A stretch of 42,355 bases of DNA from Pseudomonas sp. PIC25 (GCF_002286785.1 NZ_MUJY01000167.1:1-42355); one strand, 5' to 3'. Positions 26,332 through 35,176 are shown, numbered from the stretch's first letter. The notes: a model not told the origin generated them from the letters alone. Made by a program: numbers and translations.

Positions 26332-27849
26332 GTGAGCAGACTGGTCATCGTCGTCGAACGCAAAGAGGACTGGACCTCCTATTACCCCAGCGAAGATGTC
26401 ATCAGCGTCCAGGAATACCTGGAGCAACCCAACGAAGACGATAGCGGCAAGCGTGTGCAGGTGATCAACCTGTGCCGCAACTACAAGTACCTTGGCCACG
26501 GCTATTACTGCTCGCTGCTGGCCGAGGCGCGTGGCCACCGGGTCATCCCCTCGGTACGCACCATCAGCGAACTGGCGCGCAAGGCGCTCTACAGCCTGGC
26601 CCTGGAGGATCTGGACCGGACGCTGGACAAGGCGCTGGCCGATCACCCGTTCGGCAGCACCGACGGGTTCACCCTGACGCTTTATTTCGGCCGGACCGAC
26701 ATCGAGCCGCTGCAGGAGCTGGCGCGGCAGTTGTTCGAAGCCTTTCCCTGTCCGCTGCTGCTGGTGGAGTTCCGCCGCAACGACAGTTGGCACATCACCG
26801 GAATCAAGCCAGGCGCCTTGCACAAGCTGCGCGAGGACCAGGAAGACCTGTTCGCCAATGCGCTGGACAACTTCAGTCGGAAGATCTGGCGCAAACCCCG
26901 GTCGCGGCGCCTGGTGCGTTTCGACCTGGCAATCCTGCACAACCCCGAGGAAGAGCTGCCGCCCTCCAACACCAAAGCCCTGAAGAACTTCATCCGCGTC
27001 GGCAAGCGCCTAGGAATCGAAGTCGACCTGATCGAGAAGAAGGACTATTCCCGCCTGGCTGAATACGACGCGCTGTTCATCCGCGAAACCACCAGCGTCG
27101 GCGACCATACCTACCGTTTCGCCAAGAAGGCGGAAAGCGAAGGGTTGGTGGTGATCGACGATCCTGCATCGATCCTGCGCTGCACCAACAAGGTCTACCT
27201 CACCGACTTGTTGAGGGCGCACAAGCTGGGGATGCCGGCGACCGAAATTCTCTACAAGGAGCGGCCGCTGGAACTGGAACGCGTCGGCGAGCGCCTGGGC
27301 TTCCCGCTGGTGCTGAAGATTCCCGATGGCAGCTTTTCGCGCGGGGTGATCAAGGTGGAGGACCAGGCCGCCTTGCTCAAGGTCAGCGAAGAGCTGTTCG
27401 AGCATTCGGTGTTGCTGCTGGCCCAGGAATTCTTCTACACCGAATACGACTGGCGCATCGGTATTCTCAACCGCAAGCCGATCTTCGCCTGCAAGTACTT
27501 CATGTCCAAGGGGCACTGGCAGATTTACGACCATAGCCCGGATGCCGAGGAGTCCAGCGGGGATTTCACCACACTGCCGGTAGAAGAGGTGCCGCCGGAG
27601 GTGATCGAGCTGGCCGTGGAAACCGCCAACCTGATTGGCGACGGCCTCTATGGCGTCGACCTCAAGCAGGCGAACGGCAAGGTGGTGGTCATCGAAGTGA
27701 ACGACAACCCCAACGTCGATGCCGGCATCGAGGACGCCCACCTGCAGGACGAGCTCTACGCCATCATCCTGATGGAGTTCGTCCGCCGCCTGGAGCTCAA
27801 GCGCCAGGGGCAGCCTTGGTCCGAGAACCAAACGGCATTGACCCTATAG
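26332..27849 (+). CDS. RimK-like ATP-grasp ligase with RLAN domain
   Basis: 505-residue protein with an N-terminal RLAN domain (RimK-like ATP-grasp N-terminal domain, about 1-155) and a C-terminal ATP-grasp ligase domain (about 215-490). ATP-grasp features are FPLVLKIPDGSFSRGVIKVE (324-343) for nucleotide phosphate binding and GVDLK with VIEVNDNPNVDAG (441-465) for magnesium ligands. RimK enzymes add glutamate to protein or small-molecule amines. RLAN-bearing relatives are thought to make or modify peptides with the C39-GNAT partner encoded divergently here. The start is GTG with GGGGAGTGGG upstream. The acceptor substrate is unknown, and no small precursor gene is seen nearby. Confidence 0.88.
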   Translation: MSRLVIVVERKEDWTSYYPSEDVISVQEYLEQPNEDDSGKRVQVINLCRNYKYLGHGYYCSLLAEARGHRVIPSVRTISELARKALYSLALEDLDRTLDKALADHPFGSTDGFTLTLYFGRTDIEPLQELARQLFEAFPCPLLLVEFRRNDSWHITGIKPGALHKLREDQEDLFANALDNFSRKIWRKPRSRRLVRFDLAILHNPEEELPPSNTKALKNFIRVGKRLGIEVDLIEKKDYSRLAEYDALFIRETTSVGDHTYRFAKKAESEGLVVIDDPASILRCTNKVYLTDLLRAHKLGMPATEILYKERPLELERVGERLGFPLVLKIPDGSFSRGVIKVEDQAALLKVSEELFEHSVLLLAQEFFYTEYDWRIGILNRKPIFACKYFMSKGHWQIYDHSPDAEESSGDFTTLPVEEVPPEVIELAVETANLIGDGLYGVDLKQANGKVVVIEVNDNPNVDAGIEDAHLQDELYAIILMEFVRRLELKRQGQPWSENQTALTL

Positions 27850-27955
27850 CGAATTGATTCATAACGCGTCAAAAATATTGCTAGTGTTACATCCAGCCAC
27901 GCCAAGCATTTGTTTTTATTGAAAGTTTCAAAAAAATGGCGTCAAAGGATGGAGC

Positions 27956-29221
27956 ATGTTGGAAGCAGTAACCCCTACCTCTCGACGCGTACTGGTAGTC
28001 GATCCGGACGATGAGTGCGAGCCGCTTCTGGAAGCGCTGGGCGCTTGTGCCTGGGGCATCGAGCGCTGCGAGCTGGATTCGGCGCCTACGGCGGGCTACG
28101 AGATCGGCCTGCTCTGCCTGCGCCCGGAGCATCTTTCCCACCTGGGCAGCATCAGGGCACTGATCAGCCAGAGCGGCACGGAATGGATGACAGTATTCGA
28201 TCCCGAGCTGCTGCCGGCACCCGGCGTCAACGACTTCATCGGCGAATGGTTCTTCGACGGCCATGCCCTGCCGGGCGATCCGCTGCTGTTCCAGCAGAGC
28301 CTGGGGCATGCCATGAGCCTGGTCCGGCTACGGGGGCTCAGCCGCCTGCATGAGCAGGAATTGATCGGCCATAGCCGTGCACTGCGCGGCTTGCGCAAGC
28401 AGCTCGCCAAGCTCGGACCGGGCGATGCACCCGTGCTGATCCAGGGCGAGAGCGGCACCGGAAAGACACTGGCCGCCCGTGTCCTGCATCGCCATTCCCG
28501 CCGGGTGGGTGGGCCTTTCGTGGTGGTCGATTGCGCGGTATTTCCGGAAGAGCGCCTGGGCCAGACCCTGTTCGGCAGCGGTGACGACCACGGCCGGCTC
28601 TTCGCTGCCCGGGGTGGAACGCTGTTGCTCGACGACATCGCCGCGATGCCTCTGACCGTCCAGCAGGCCCTGTTCGAGCGGCTGAGCATGCCGCGCCGCG
28701 GGCGGGCCGATGTCCGCATCCTGGCAACGACCCGGAGCAGCCTGCACGAGGCCGTGACCCAGGGCCGGTTCGATGTCGGGCTGTTCGGCTGGCTGGGGCA
28801 GCAGACGGTCGACATCGCCCCCTTGCGCAAGCGTCAGGGCGACATCGCCTTGCTCGCCACGCATTTCCTGGCGCTCTACGGGGCGGACAGTGGACGGCAT
28901 CCGCCGACGTTCAGCGACCGGGCACTGGCCGCCATGGCCCGCTACCACTGGCCGGGCAACGTGCGCGAACTGGCCACGCGGGTACGTCGCGGCTTCGCTC
29001 TGGCCGATGACACCATCGAGGCCAACGACCTCGGCCTGGAGGGCGGCCTGCCCGGCATCGGCCTGCTCGGCACCTTGGAGGACTACAAGCGGCGCGCGGA
29101 ATACCAGGCCCTCTGCGATGCGCTGACCCGCTACAGCAACAACCTCAGCCTGGCCGCGCGCATGCTGGGGATATCCCGGCCGACGTTCTACCGGCTGTTG
29201 CACAAGCATCAGTTGCTCTGA
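27956..29221 (+). CDS. VpsR/FleQ-like regulator with degenerate AAA+ domain
   Basis: 421-residue regulator: an N-terminal VpsR-type receiver-like domain (about 10-125), AAA+ domain (about 135-350) and Fis-type helix-turn-helix (about 385-418). Walker A is intact (GESGTGKT, 164-171). The Walker B reads GGTLLLDDI with Asp in place of the usual Glu. The GAFTGA sigma-54 contact loop is missing (TLFGSGDDHGRLF, 204-216), and the arginine-finger stretch FRxDLYYRL reads FDVGLFGWL (272-280), without either arginine. This fits relatives such as VpsR that work without sigma-54. The gene follows the ligase gene after a 106-base AT-rich gap that may hold its promoter. Its targets and ligand are unknown. 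Confidence 0.88.
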   Translation: MLEAVTPTSRRVLVVDPDDECEPLLEALGACAWGIERCELDSAPTAGYEIGLLCLRPEHLSHLGSIRALISQSGTEWMTVFDPELLPAPGVNDFIGEWFFDGHALPGDPLLFQQSLGHAMSLVRLRGLSRLHEQELIGHSRALRGLRKQLAKLGPGDAPVLIQGESGTGKTLAARVLHRHSRRVGGPFVVVDCAVFPEERLGQTLFGSGDDHGRLFAARGGTLLLDDIAAMPLTVQQALFERLSMPRRGRADVRILATTRSSLHEAVTQGRFDVGLFGWLGQQTVDIAPLRKRQGDIALLATHFLALYGADSGRHPPTFSDRALAAMARYHWPGNVRELATRVRRGFALADDTIEANDLGLEGGLPGIGLLGTLEDYKRRAEYQALCDALTRYSNNLSLAARMLGISRPTFYRLLHKHQLL

Positions 29222-29579
29222 GGGGCCATCCTAAGGGGACAAATTATCCGCCCAGTGAGGGTGGGGTGGGAGAAGGAATCTCCCCTACAAAGTCGGCGTT
29301 GCCTTTGTTGCAGGGCTCCGCATGTGGATGAGGCGCGACCTGGCTTCGCCAGCAGAGCTGGCTCCTACGGTTTGGCACGTCGCGGTCCGGATAGTTGTAG
29401 GGGCGAGCGCTGCTCGCGAAATGGACAGCGAGAGATTTCGCCAGCCAGCGGACCACCTGTGGGGCAAATTATTAGCCAACGGCTCCAGGGTCATATTTCC
29501 ACGGAAACACATCTTTCGGCGCATGGGCGGATACCACCACGGCTGCTAACCTGCGGACTAGATGGTTCAGGAGTTCGCA
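29222..29579. repeat. intergenic region with an inverted REP pair
   Basis: 358 bases with no supported gene. A small hairpin (GGGAGA-AGGAA-TCTCCC, 29268-29284) may end the regulator transcript. One REP runs 29345-29368 (begins TTCGCCAGCAGAGC) and a second, inverted and related, runs 29397-29420 (begins GTAGGGGCGAGCGC). Together they make a BIME-like pair of the pseudomonad type. Stretches at 29235-29253 and 29460-29480 look like worn copies of the GGGCGAATTCATTCGCCC palindrome. Confidence 0.75.
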
Positions 29580-30053
29580 ATGCACCCATTCGAAGCTAAA
29601 GATCCCCACCAACTGGCCCTCCTGCTTGGCTATGCCGGGCTGATCCCCTTTGTCAGCGGCGCCCTCGGTATCTGGGTGATTCCGGTCGGCTGGCGGCCGA
29701 TGGTGATGGCCGCCTTGTTGGATTACTCGGCCGTGACCCTCGCCTTCATGGGGGCGATCCACTGGGGGCTGGCGATGCGCGCCAGGGAAACCGACGAACA
29801 TGCCCGGATTCAGCTCGGGCTGTCGGTCATCCCGCCGATGCTCGGCTGGGCCGCGGTGGCCAGCGGGCTGCCGGTGGCGTTGGCCCTGCCGGTGTTCCTG
29901 GTGGCTTTTATCGGACTCTACATGGCGGATGTCCACGCCGTGTCCATCGGCCTGGCGCCGCGCTGGTATCCGGCCCTACGCAAACCGCTCACCATCATCG
30001 TGGTGCTTTGTCTGTTGCTGGCTTGGGCCAGTGTATTGCTACCCGGCGACTAA
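29580..30053 (+). CDS. DUF3429 membrane protein
   Basis: 157-residue protein with about four or five membrane segments (15-33, 40-64, 82-103, 105-122, 133-153) and the family-like FMGAIHWGLAMR and MADVHAVSIGLAPRWY motifs of DUF3429. The start MHPFEAKD follows CAGGAG, preferred over a frame six codons longer. Its last 15 bases overlap the 3' end of the convergent kinase gene. The function of the family is unknown. Confidence 0.85.
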   Translation: MHPFEAKDPHQLALLLGYAGLIPFVSGALGIWVIPVGWRPMVMAALLDYSAVTLAFMGAIHWGLAMRARETDEHARIQLGLSVIPPMLGWAAVASGLPVALALPVFLVAFIGLYMADVHAVSIGLAPRWYPALRKPLTIIVVLCLLLAWASVLLPGD

Positions 30054-30566
30054 CCAATCCCCGACAACGTGCAGCGCACGCTGCCGGCGTGCCTCCCAAT
30101 CCCCACCGATTTCGACGAAGGGCTGGCGGCGGTGCTCCAGCCAGTCCCGGCAGGCCTGCTGGAAAGCCCGGCGGGTATCGATATCCGGCTGGCAGCGCTG
30201 GCCATCGGCGACCCAGGGCACGCCATCGGCGGCGAGCAGCAGGTGCAGGTCGTAACGACGCGTCAGCAAGGCTTCCTCGATCCAGGCCGGGCAATCGCCG
30301 AACAGCGTATGGCTCCACAGCAGGTTGCTGAGCAGATGGGTGTCCAGGATCAGCAGCGGCGGGGCGGCCAGGCGGGCGCGGTCTTCCCACTCCAGTTGGC
30401 CCCGGGCGATGGCGGGGATATCCGCGTAGCAGGTATCGCGCGCCTTGCACTCGATGAAATGGCGCACGTACTCACCGACCACCATGCCGCCGAAGGCGCT
30501 TTGCAGTTCCCCGGCCAGCCAGCTCTTGCCGCTGGACTCCGGCCCGGTGAGCACCAGGGTCTTCAT
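30039..30566 (-). CDS. NadR-like P-loop kinase
   Basis: 175-residue ATPase resembling the C-terminal ribosylnicotinamide kinase domain of NadR. The P-loop is GPESSGKS (8-15). GEYVRHFIE (about 31-39) and ILDTHLLSNLLWSH (about 73-86) match NadR-type motifs, while the adenylyltransferase and DNA-binding domains are absent. Its ATG overlaps the pnuC stop by 4 bases (ATGA). The context says it phosphorylates nicotinamide riboside taken up by PnuC and so traps it in the cell. This is inferred. Confidence 0.85.
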   Translation of the reverse strand: MKTLVLTGPESSGKSWLAGELQSAFGGMVVGEYVRHFIECKARDTCYADIPAIARGQLEWEDRARLAAPPLLILDTHLLSNLLWSHTLFGDCPAWIEEALLTRRYDLHLLLAADGVPWVADGQRCQPDIDTRRAFQQACRDWLEHRRQPFVEIGGDWEARRQRALHVVGDWLVAG

Positions 30567-31129
30567 GCCGCCGCCAGCGCCGGGTCACGTCGCCAGGCCA
30601 GCCAGCCCTGGACCGCCAACAGCGTGAAGAGGGCATAGAGCCCGGCGGTCAGGTACAGCGCCTTGTAGACGAACAGGCCGACGAAGAGCACATCCAGCAC
30701 CAGCCACAATGGCCAGCATTCCAGGCGCTTCTGCGCCATCCAGGCCTGGGCCACCAAGCTGAAGGCAGTCAGGGTGGCATCCAGCCAGGGTTGGGCTGCG
30801 TCGGTGTAGGTGGCCATCAGATAGCCCAGCCCCAGGCTGCCGACGGCGCCGAGACCGAGGCTGAGGACGAGCCCGCCAGCGCTCAGGCGATTGACCTCGC
30901 GGCCCCGGTGCGCGTCGCCGCCGCGGGTCCATTGCCACCAGCCGTAGAGTTGCAGCACGGCGTAGACCAGTTGCAACAGCATGTCCGAATACAGCTTCAC
31001 CTCGAAGAAGATCCAGCTATACAGCAACACCATCACCAGCCCTATCGGCCAGCACCAAGGGTTCTGCCGGACGGTAAGCCAGACGGCCAGCACGCCGAGG
31101 GCGGCAGCGAAGAGTTCGAGTGCGGACAT
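30563..31129 (-). CDS. pnuC: PnuC-family nicotinamide riboside/mononucleotide transporter
   Basis: 188-residue inner-membrane protein with about seven short helices. The PnuC pattern is clear: NPWCWPIGLVMVLLYSWIFF (23-42) and YAVLQLYGWWQWTRGG (56-71), then a second half with QAWMAQKRLECWPLWLVLDV. PnuC proteins move nicotinamide riboside by facilitated diffusion, driven by phosphorylation inside the cell. The downstream overlapping kinase gene fits that scheme. Thiamine-type homologs (PnuT) cannot be fully excluded, but the kinase partner favours the NAD precursor. Confidence 0.88.
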   Translation of the reverse strand: MSALELFAAALGVLAVWLTVRQNPWCWPIGLVMVLLYSWIFFEVKLYSDMLLQLVYAVLQLYGWWQWTRGGDAHRGREVNRLSAGGLVLSLGLGAVGSLGLGYLMATYTDAAQPWLDATLTAFSLVAQAWMAQKRLECWPLWLVLDVLFVGLFVYKALYLTAGLYALFTLLAVQGWLAWRRDPALAAA

Positions 31130-31202
31130 GCGGAAATCCAGGTTCGGCGGGGAGGGCGGAAAAGACGCGATTGTAGCGATCGGCCTCTACAGGCGCGAAT
31201 CC

Positions 31203-31232
31203 TTCGCGACCGGAGCGGTCCTTGCTCCCACG
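31203..31232. repeat. worn REP-like element
   Basis: TTCGCGACCGGAGCGGTCCT and the following TGCTCCCACG resemble the pseudomonad REP pattern (TTCGCGAGC...GCTCCTAC) with several changes. It lies in the gap between pnuC and the unknown gene at 31270. Confidence 0.4.
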
Positions 31233-31269
31233 AAGTAATGCGTTTGCTCGCGGACGGCGCTCCGCCTGC

Positions 31270-31884
31270 TCAGCACACCAGGCTGTCGGCCTGGCGATAG
31301 AGCAGCAACAGCTTGCGAGTGATGGTGTCTTGGATGTCGTCGCGTTCGAATTCGGACAAGTGGGTGAGCTTGTGCACCTGCAGGCGGTGCAGGTGCAGGT
31401 AGGGCGTGCGCTGGTCGAATTCGCGCAGGTCGCCCTTCATCAGGATCGGCAGGAACACATCGCCGATCTTCTTCTGGTTGCTGATGATCTGCGCCAGGGC
31501 TTGCTTGAACGGCATGGTCTTCGGCGTTGGCCCGCCTTCTTTGGACTGGGTGGTCAGCAGCAGGCCCGGTTTGCCCGCAACCAGGCCGGGCAGCACACAC
31601 AGGCCGGTCTGGCGCACGGCGGAGGATTCGATGCCGTGCAGGGTATCGTGGAAGGCATAGGGGTTAGGCAGCACTACCATCTTGCGACCGAGATCGGACG
31701 GGAAGTGCAGGTTGTAATTGGTATAGAGCTGGCGCACCGACTCGGAATAGACGCACAGGCGATTCTCGAACAGCCGGATGAAGCGCTCGGCGAGTTCGCG
31801 CCGGGCGATGCTGTCCAGGTCCCAGACCAAGTCCTGATTCTGAGGCCGGCTGAGGTCGACTTCCTGATGTTCCATACTGCTCAT
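31270..31884 (-). CDS. conserved protein of unknown function (204 aa)
   Basis: 204-residue soluble protein with no signal peptide or membrane segment. Its features are an N-terminal DLVWDLDSIARRELAERF helix, a central PSDLGRKMVVLPNPYAFHDTL stretch, KIGDVFLPILMKGDLREF, and a C-terminal helix with TRKLLLLYRQADSLVC. I do not recognise the family. Two in-frame ATGs lie three codons apart and either could be the start. It is downstream of the chemoreceptor gene on the same strand, after 126 bases, so a shared transcript is possible but not shown. Confidence 0.65.
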   Translation of the reverse strand: MSSMEHQEVDLSRPQNQDLVWDLDSIARRELAERFIRLFENRLCVYSESVRQLYTNYNLHFPSDLGRKMVVLPNPYAFHDTLHGIESSAVRQTGLCVLPGLVAGKPGLLLTTQSKEGGPTPKTMPFKQALAQIISNQKKIGDVFLPILMKGDLREFDQRTPYLHLHRLQVHKLTHLSEFERDDIQDTITRKLLLLYRQADSLVC

Positions 31885-32010
31885 TCAGGGCTCTTTCTGT
31901 TGATACGCTTCACCCGTCTTCTGTGACGGATATCTCGGTCCGGAATGCCCGTCCCGCCTGCTTCACCGGCACTTTCGCCCCCTCGGGAGAAAATGCCGGC
32001 AGAGCCTATC

Positions 32011-33645
32011 TCATACGCGGAATTGACCCAAGAGCCGATTCAATTGTTCGGCCAGTTGATTAAGGTTCTGGCTGGCCGAACTGGACTGCTCGGCCGCTAG
32101 TGCGTTGTTGTGCGCCAGCCCGGCGGCCTGGGTCACGTTCTGGTTGATGTCTTCGACCACATGCGCTTGTTGCAGCGTAGCACTGGCAATGGAAGCGTTC
32201 AGCCCGCTGAGGTTGCGCAGCGCCTGGGCGATCTGCGTCAGGCTTTCGCCGGCCTGGCTGGCCTGCTCGACGGTGGCCTGGGAAGCGCGGCTGCTGTCGT
32301 GGATCACTTTCACCGCCGCTTCGGAATTGGTTTGCAGGCGCTCGATCATCGAGTGGATTTCCGCGGTGGACTGCTGGGTACGCTGGGCCAGCAGGCGTAC
32401 CTCGTCGGCTACCACGGCGAAGCCCCGTCCTTGCTCGCCGGCCCGCGCCGCCTCGATGGCCGCGTTCAGGGCGAGGAGGTTGGTTTGTTCGGCGATGGAA
32501 CGGATCACTTCCAGGACGCTGCCGATCTGGGTGCTTTCCTGGGCGAGCGACTGGATCACCTGCACGGCCTGGTCGATGGTGGCGGACAACTGATCGATCT
32601 GCCGCAGGCTGGTATCGATGTTCTGCTGGCCGTGCCGGGCCTGTTCCTCGGCGGCACGGACCTCACTGGCCGCGTGCTCGGCGTTCTTCGCCACGTCCTG
32701 CACGCCGTAGGTGACTTCGTTGATCGCCGTGGCCACCAGTTCCATCTGCTGCGACTGCTGCTGGCTGTGCTGCAACGCGTCGCCGGCGACCCCGCCCAGC
32801 GAGCGGGCGGCCTGGTCGAGCGTACCTGCTGCCTGCAGGGATTGCTGGATCACCCGGCGCAATTTGTCGGTGAAGGCATTAAAGTGGCTGGCCAGGGCAC
32901 TCAGTTCGTCCTGGCCCTGCGGATCGAGGTTGCGGGTCAGGTCGCCTTCACCGCTGGCGATGTCGGCCATGGCATGCACCGCCTCCTGCAAGGGGCGGGT
33001 GATGCTGCGCACGATGACGCCGAGCAGCAGCGCCATCACCACCACGATGGCAATGCCGACGCCGCTTGCGTGCAAGGCTTGCTGGCGGAACTCGTCTTGC
33101 ACGTCGTCCACATACACGCCCGAACCGATGATCCAGCCCCATGGTTGGAACAGTTCGACATAGGAAATCTTCGGCACCGGGTCGCTGCTGCCCGGCTTCG
33201 GCCAGCGATAGTCGACCATGCCGGCACCCTGGCTCTTGGCGATCCGCACCATCTCGTTGAACAGCGCCTTGCCATCCGGGTCCTTGATGCCCGAGAGGTC
33301 CTGGCCTTCCAGCTTCGGATTGGTCGGATGCATGACCATGCGCGGGGCGAGGTCGTTGATCCAGAAATAATCGTCCTTGTCGTAGCGCAACCCGCGGATC
33401 AGCTCCATCGCCTGCTTCTGGGCGTCTTCCCGGCTCAGACCGCCGGCCTGCTCGAGGCCATGGTAGTAGCGGAGAATACCTGTCGCGCTTTCCACCACGT
33501 GCTGGGTCTTTTCCTCCTTGGCCAAGTACAGATCGGTGTGGATCTGCCGCAGCATCATCACGCCGAGGATGAAGAGCATGAAGACGGCGAGCGCCAGGAT
33601 CAGCCACAGGCGGCGGTTGATAGGCAGGTTGCGAAGAATACTCAT
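32011..33645 (-). CDS. methyl-accepting chemotaxis protein with sCache domain
   Basis: 544-residue chemoreceptor. Transmembrane helix 1 is about 11-32 and the periplasmic single-Cache domain (sCache_2 type) about 36-190, with [17 protein letters not shown] at 91-107. Transmembrane helix 2 is about 195-213, HAMP about 214-267 and the signalling domain 270-544. The kinase-contact tip [20 protein letters not shown] is at 386-405 and leads into [20 protein letters not shown]. There is no C-terminal CheR-binding pentapeptide. sCache_2 receptors commonly bind organic acids. One in P. aeruginosa (PA2652), which I recall as a C4-dicarboxylate receptor, lies near nuo, so a dicarboxylate ligand is a reasonable guess. 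Confidence 0.93.
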   Translation of the reverse strand: MSILRNLPINRRLWLILALAVFMLFILGVMMLRQIHTDLYLAKEEKTQHVVESATGILRYYHGLEQAGGLSREDAQKQAMELIRGLRYDKDDYFWINDLAPRMVMHPTNPKLEGQDLSGIKDPDGKALFNEMVRIAKSQGAGMVDYRWPKPGSSDPVPKISYVELFQPWGWIIGSGVYVDDVQDEFRQQALHASGVGIAIVVVMALLLGVIVRSITRPLQEAVHAMADIASGEGDLTRNLDPQGQDELSALASHFNAFTDKLRRVIQQSLQAAGTLDQAARSLGGVAGDALQHSQQQSQQMELVATAINEVTYGVQDVAKNAEHAASEVRAAEEQARHGQQNIDTSLRQIDQLSATIDQAVQVIQSLAQESTQIGSVLEVIRSIAEQTNLLALNAAIEAARAGEQGRGFAVVADEVRLLAQRTQQSTAEIHSMIERLQTNSEAAVKVIHDSSRASQATVEQASQAGESLTQIAQALRNLSGLNASIASATLQQAHVVEDINQNVTQAAGLAHNNALAAEQSSSASQNLNQLAEQLNRLLGQFRV

Positions 33646-33724
33646 TCGGGGCTCCGATCATTCTTATGCGTAATCCCGCCGAGGTTCGACGGGACAGCTG
33701 CGGCGAGGACGCCTGTCTGTTAGC

Positions 33725-33751
33725 ATTTCGGCCGCAAAACGGTAAACCTGA
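33725..33751 (-). promoter_or_regulatory. possible FliA (sigma-28) promoter for the chemoreceptor
   Basis: On the minus strand TCAG-N15-GCCGAAAT compares with the sigma-28 pattern TAAA-N15-GCCGATAA (6 of 8 in the -10 box, 2 of 4 in the -35). It lies 80 bases upstream of the receptor start. Chemoreceptor genes are often in the flagellar regulon. Confidence 0.4.
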
Positions 33752-33873
33752 GCGCCCGCCGGTTAATTTCCTGCCGTTTTTGCCGCCTGTCGGCCAGGCG
33801 ATGCGTTCGCCGGGCCCGTCCCCTGAAGCACGCTCACGCGTTCGATGATGTTTTGCACCCCATGGGAGGATTG

Positions 33874-34704
33874 ATGGATCTTTGGACTGCCGCTCAGGCG
33901 CTGATTCTGGGCATTGTCGAGGGACTGACCGAATTCCTGCCGGTCTCCAGCACCGGCCACCAGATCATCGTTGCCGACCTCATCGGCTTCGGCGGCGAGC
34001 GGGCCAAGGCCTTCAACATCATCATCCAGCTCGGTGCCATCCTCGCGGTGATTTGGGAATACCGTCGCAAGATTCTCGATGTGGTGATCGGCCTGCCCAC
34101 CGAGCGCCAGGCGCAGCGTTTCACGGTCAACCTGATGGTCGCGTTCTTTCCGGCGGTGGTGCTGGGCGTCACCTTCGCCGATCTGATCCAGCACTACCTG
34201 TTCAACCCCATCACCGTGGCGGCGGCGCTGGTGGTCGGTGGTGTGATCATGCTCTGGGCCGAGCGCCGGGAGCATCGCATCCGCGCCGAAACGGTGGACG
34301 ACATGCGTTGGCAGGATGCCTTGAAGGTCGGCTGCGCCCAGTGCCTGGCGCTGATCCCTGGCACCTCGCGTTCCGGCGCAACCATCATCGGCGGGCTGCT
34401 GTTCGGCCTGTCGCGCAAGGCGGCCACCGAGTTTTCCTTCTTCCTGGCGATGCCGACCATGGTCGGCGCGGCGGTCTATTCCGGCTACAAGCATCGCGAA
34501 CTGTTCCAGCCGGGCGACTTCGGCGTGTTCGCCATCGGCTTCGTCACCGCCTTCATCTTCGCCATGCTGGCGGTGCGGGCCCTGCTCAAGTTCATCGGCA
34601 GCCACAGCTACGCGGCCTTCGCCTGGTACCGGATCGCCTTCGGCCTGCTGATCCTGGCGACCTGGCAACTGGGTGTGATCGACTGGTCCACGGCGGTGGA
34701 TTGA
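33874..34704 (+). CDS. uppP: undecaprenyl-diphosphatase UppP (BacA)
   Basis: 276-residue inner-membrane phosphatase that recycles undecaprenyl diphosphate to the monophosphate carrier for peptidoglycan and other envelope glycans. It confers bacitracin tolerance when abundant. The catalytic motifs are [14 protein letters not shown] (16-29) and PGTSRSGAT (162-170, with the essential arginine at 166), with about eight hydrophobic helices. The start MDLWTAAQ follows GGGAGGA. A frame seven codons longer is less likely. It is divergent from the chemoreceptor and convergent with the YjbR gene. Confidence 0.95.
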   Translation: MDLWTAAQALILGIVEGLTEFLPVSSTGHQIIVADLIGFGGERAKAFNIIIQLGAILAVIWEYRRKILDVVIGLPTERQAQRFTVNLMVAFFPAVVLGVTFADLIQHYLFNPITVAAALVVGGVIMLWAERREHRIRAETVDDMRWQDALKVGCAQCLALIPGTSRSGATIIGGLLFGLSRKAATEFSFFLAMPTMVGAAVYSGYKHRELFQPGDFGVFAIGFVTAFIFAMLAVRALLKFIGSHSYAAFAWYRIAFGLLILATWQLGVIDWSTAVD

Positions 34705-34720
34705 TCGTCAGGGGAGAGCC

Positions 34721-34738
34721 GGGCGAATTCATTCGCCC
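34721..34738. repeat. GGGCGAATTCATTCGCCC palindrome, copy 1
   Basis: Perfect 8-bp arms (GGGCGAAT/ATTCGCCC) around TC, 16 bases after the uppP stop and between convergent genes. Related copies are at 36175, 39549 and 42323. It may act as a transcript end for both sides. Confidence 0.85.
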
Positions 34739-34747
34739 TGTACCGCG

Positions 34748-35095
34748 CTAATCCAACAACAACCCCATGCGCTGGCGCTTGGGCAATTTGCCCACCACCA
34801 ACTGGTGGGAGCGTGTCAGCAACTCGCGCAGCTCCTGGTCGCCGAGCGGGTAGGGTGGTTCCATCCGAATCCACTGGGCCCGTGCCAGATAAGGCGCAGG
34901 CTGAATACCCGGACGGTCGCAGAAACCCAGGAAAAGCTCCTTGTCCACCTTGAAGCCCAGGCCCTCGCCCATGAAATCGAGCACGGCGAACATCTTGTTC
35001 CCGGCCACGGAAAACACCCGGACACCGCCCCATTTCAGGTCTTCCCGGGCGCCGGGCAGGCTCAGGCAGAAGGCGGCAATGTCGTCGGCATTCAT
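34748..35095 (-). CDS. MmcQ/YjbR family protein
   Basis: 115-residue protein of the MmcQ/YjbR family (CyaY-like fold). The family pattern is clear: CLSLPGAREDLKWG (10-23), VFSVAGNKMFAVLD (27-40), and a C-terminal block with LLTRSHQLVVGKLPKRQR. Members are described as small DNA-binding or unknown-function proteins, and no specific role is known. It has a GGAGA ribosome binding site and a short gap to the convergent uppP. Confidence 0.88.
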   Translation of the reverse strand: MNADDIAAFCLSLPGAREDLKWGGVRVFSVAGNKMFAVLDFMGEGLGFKVDKELFLGFCDRPGIQPAPYLARAQWIRMEPPYPLGDQELRELLTRSHQLVVGKLPKRQRMGLLLD

Positions 35096-35176
35096 GGCGG
35101 GTCTCCTTTCTCGCGGTGGGTTGTTGGAGCGCCGCCAAGCATGCCACAGGGACGGACTCGATAGAGGGACAGGTTC

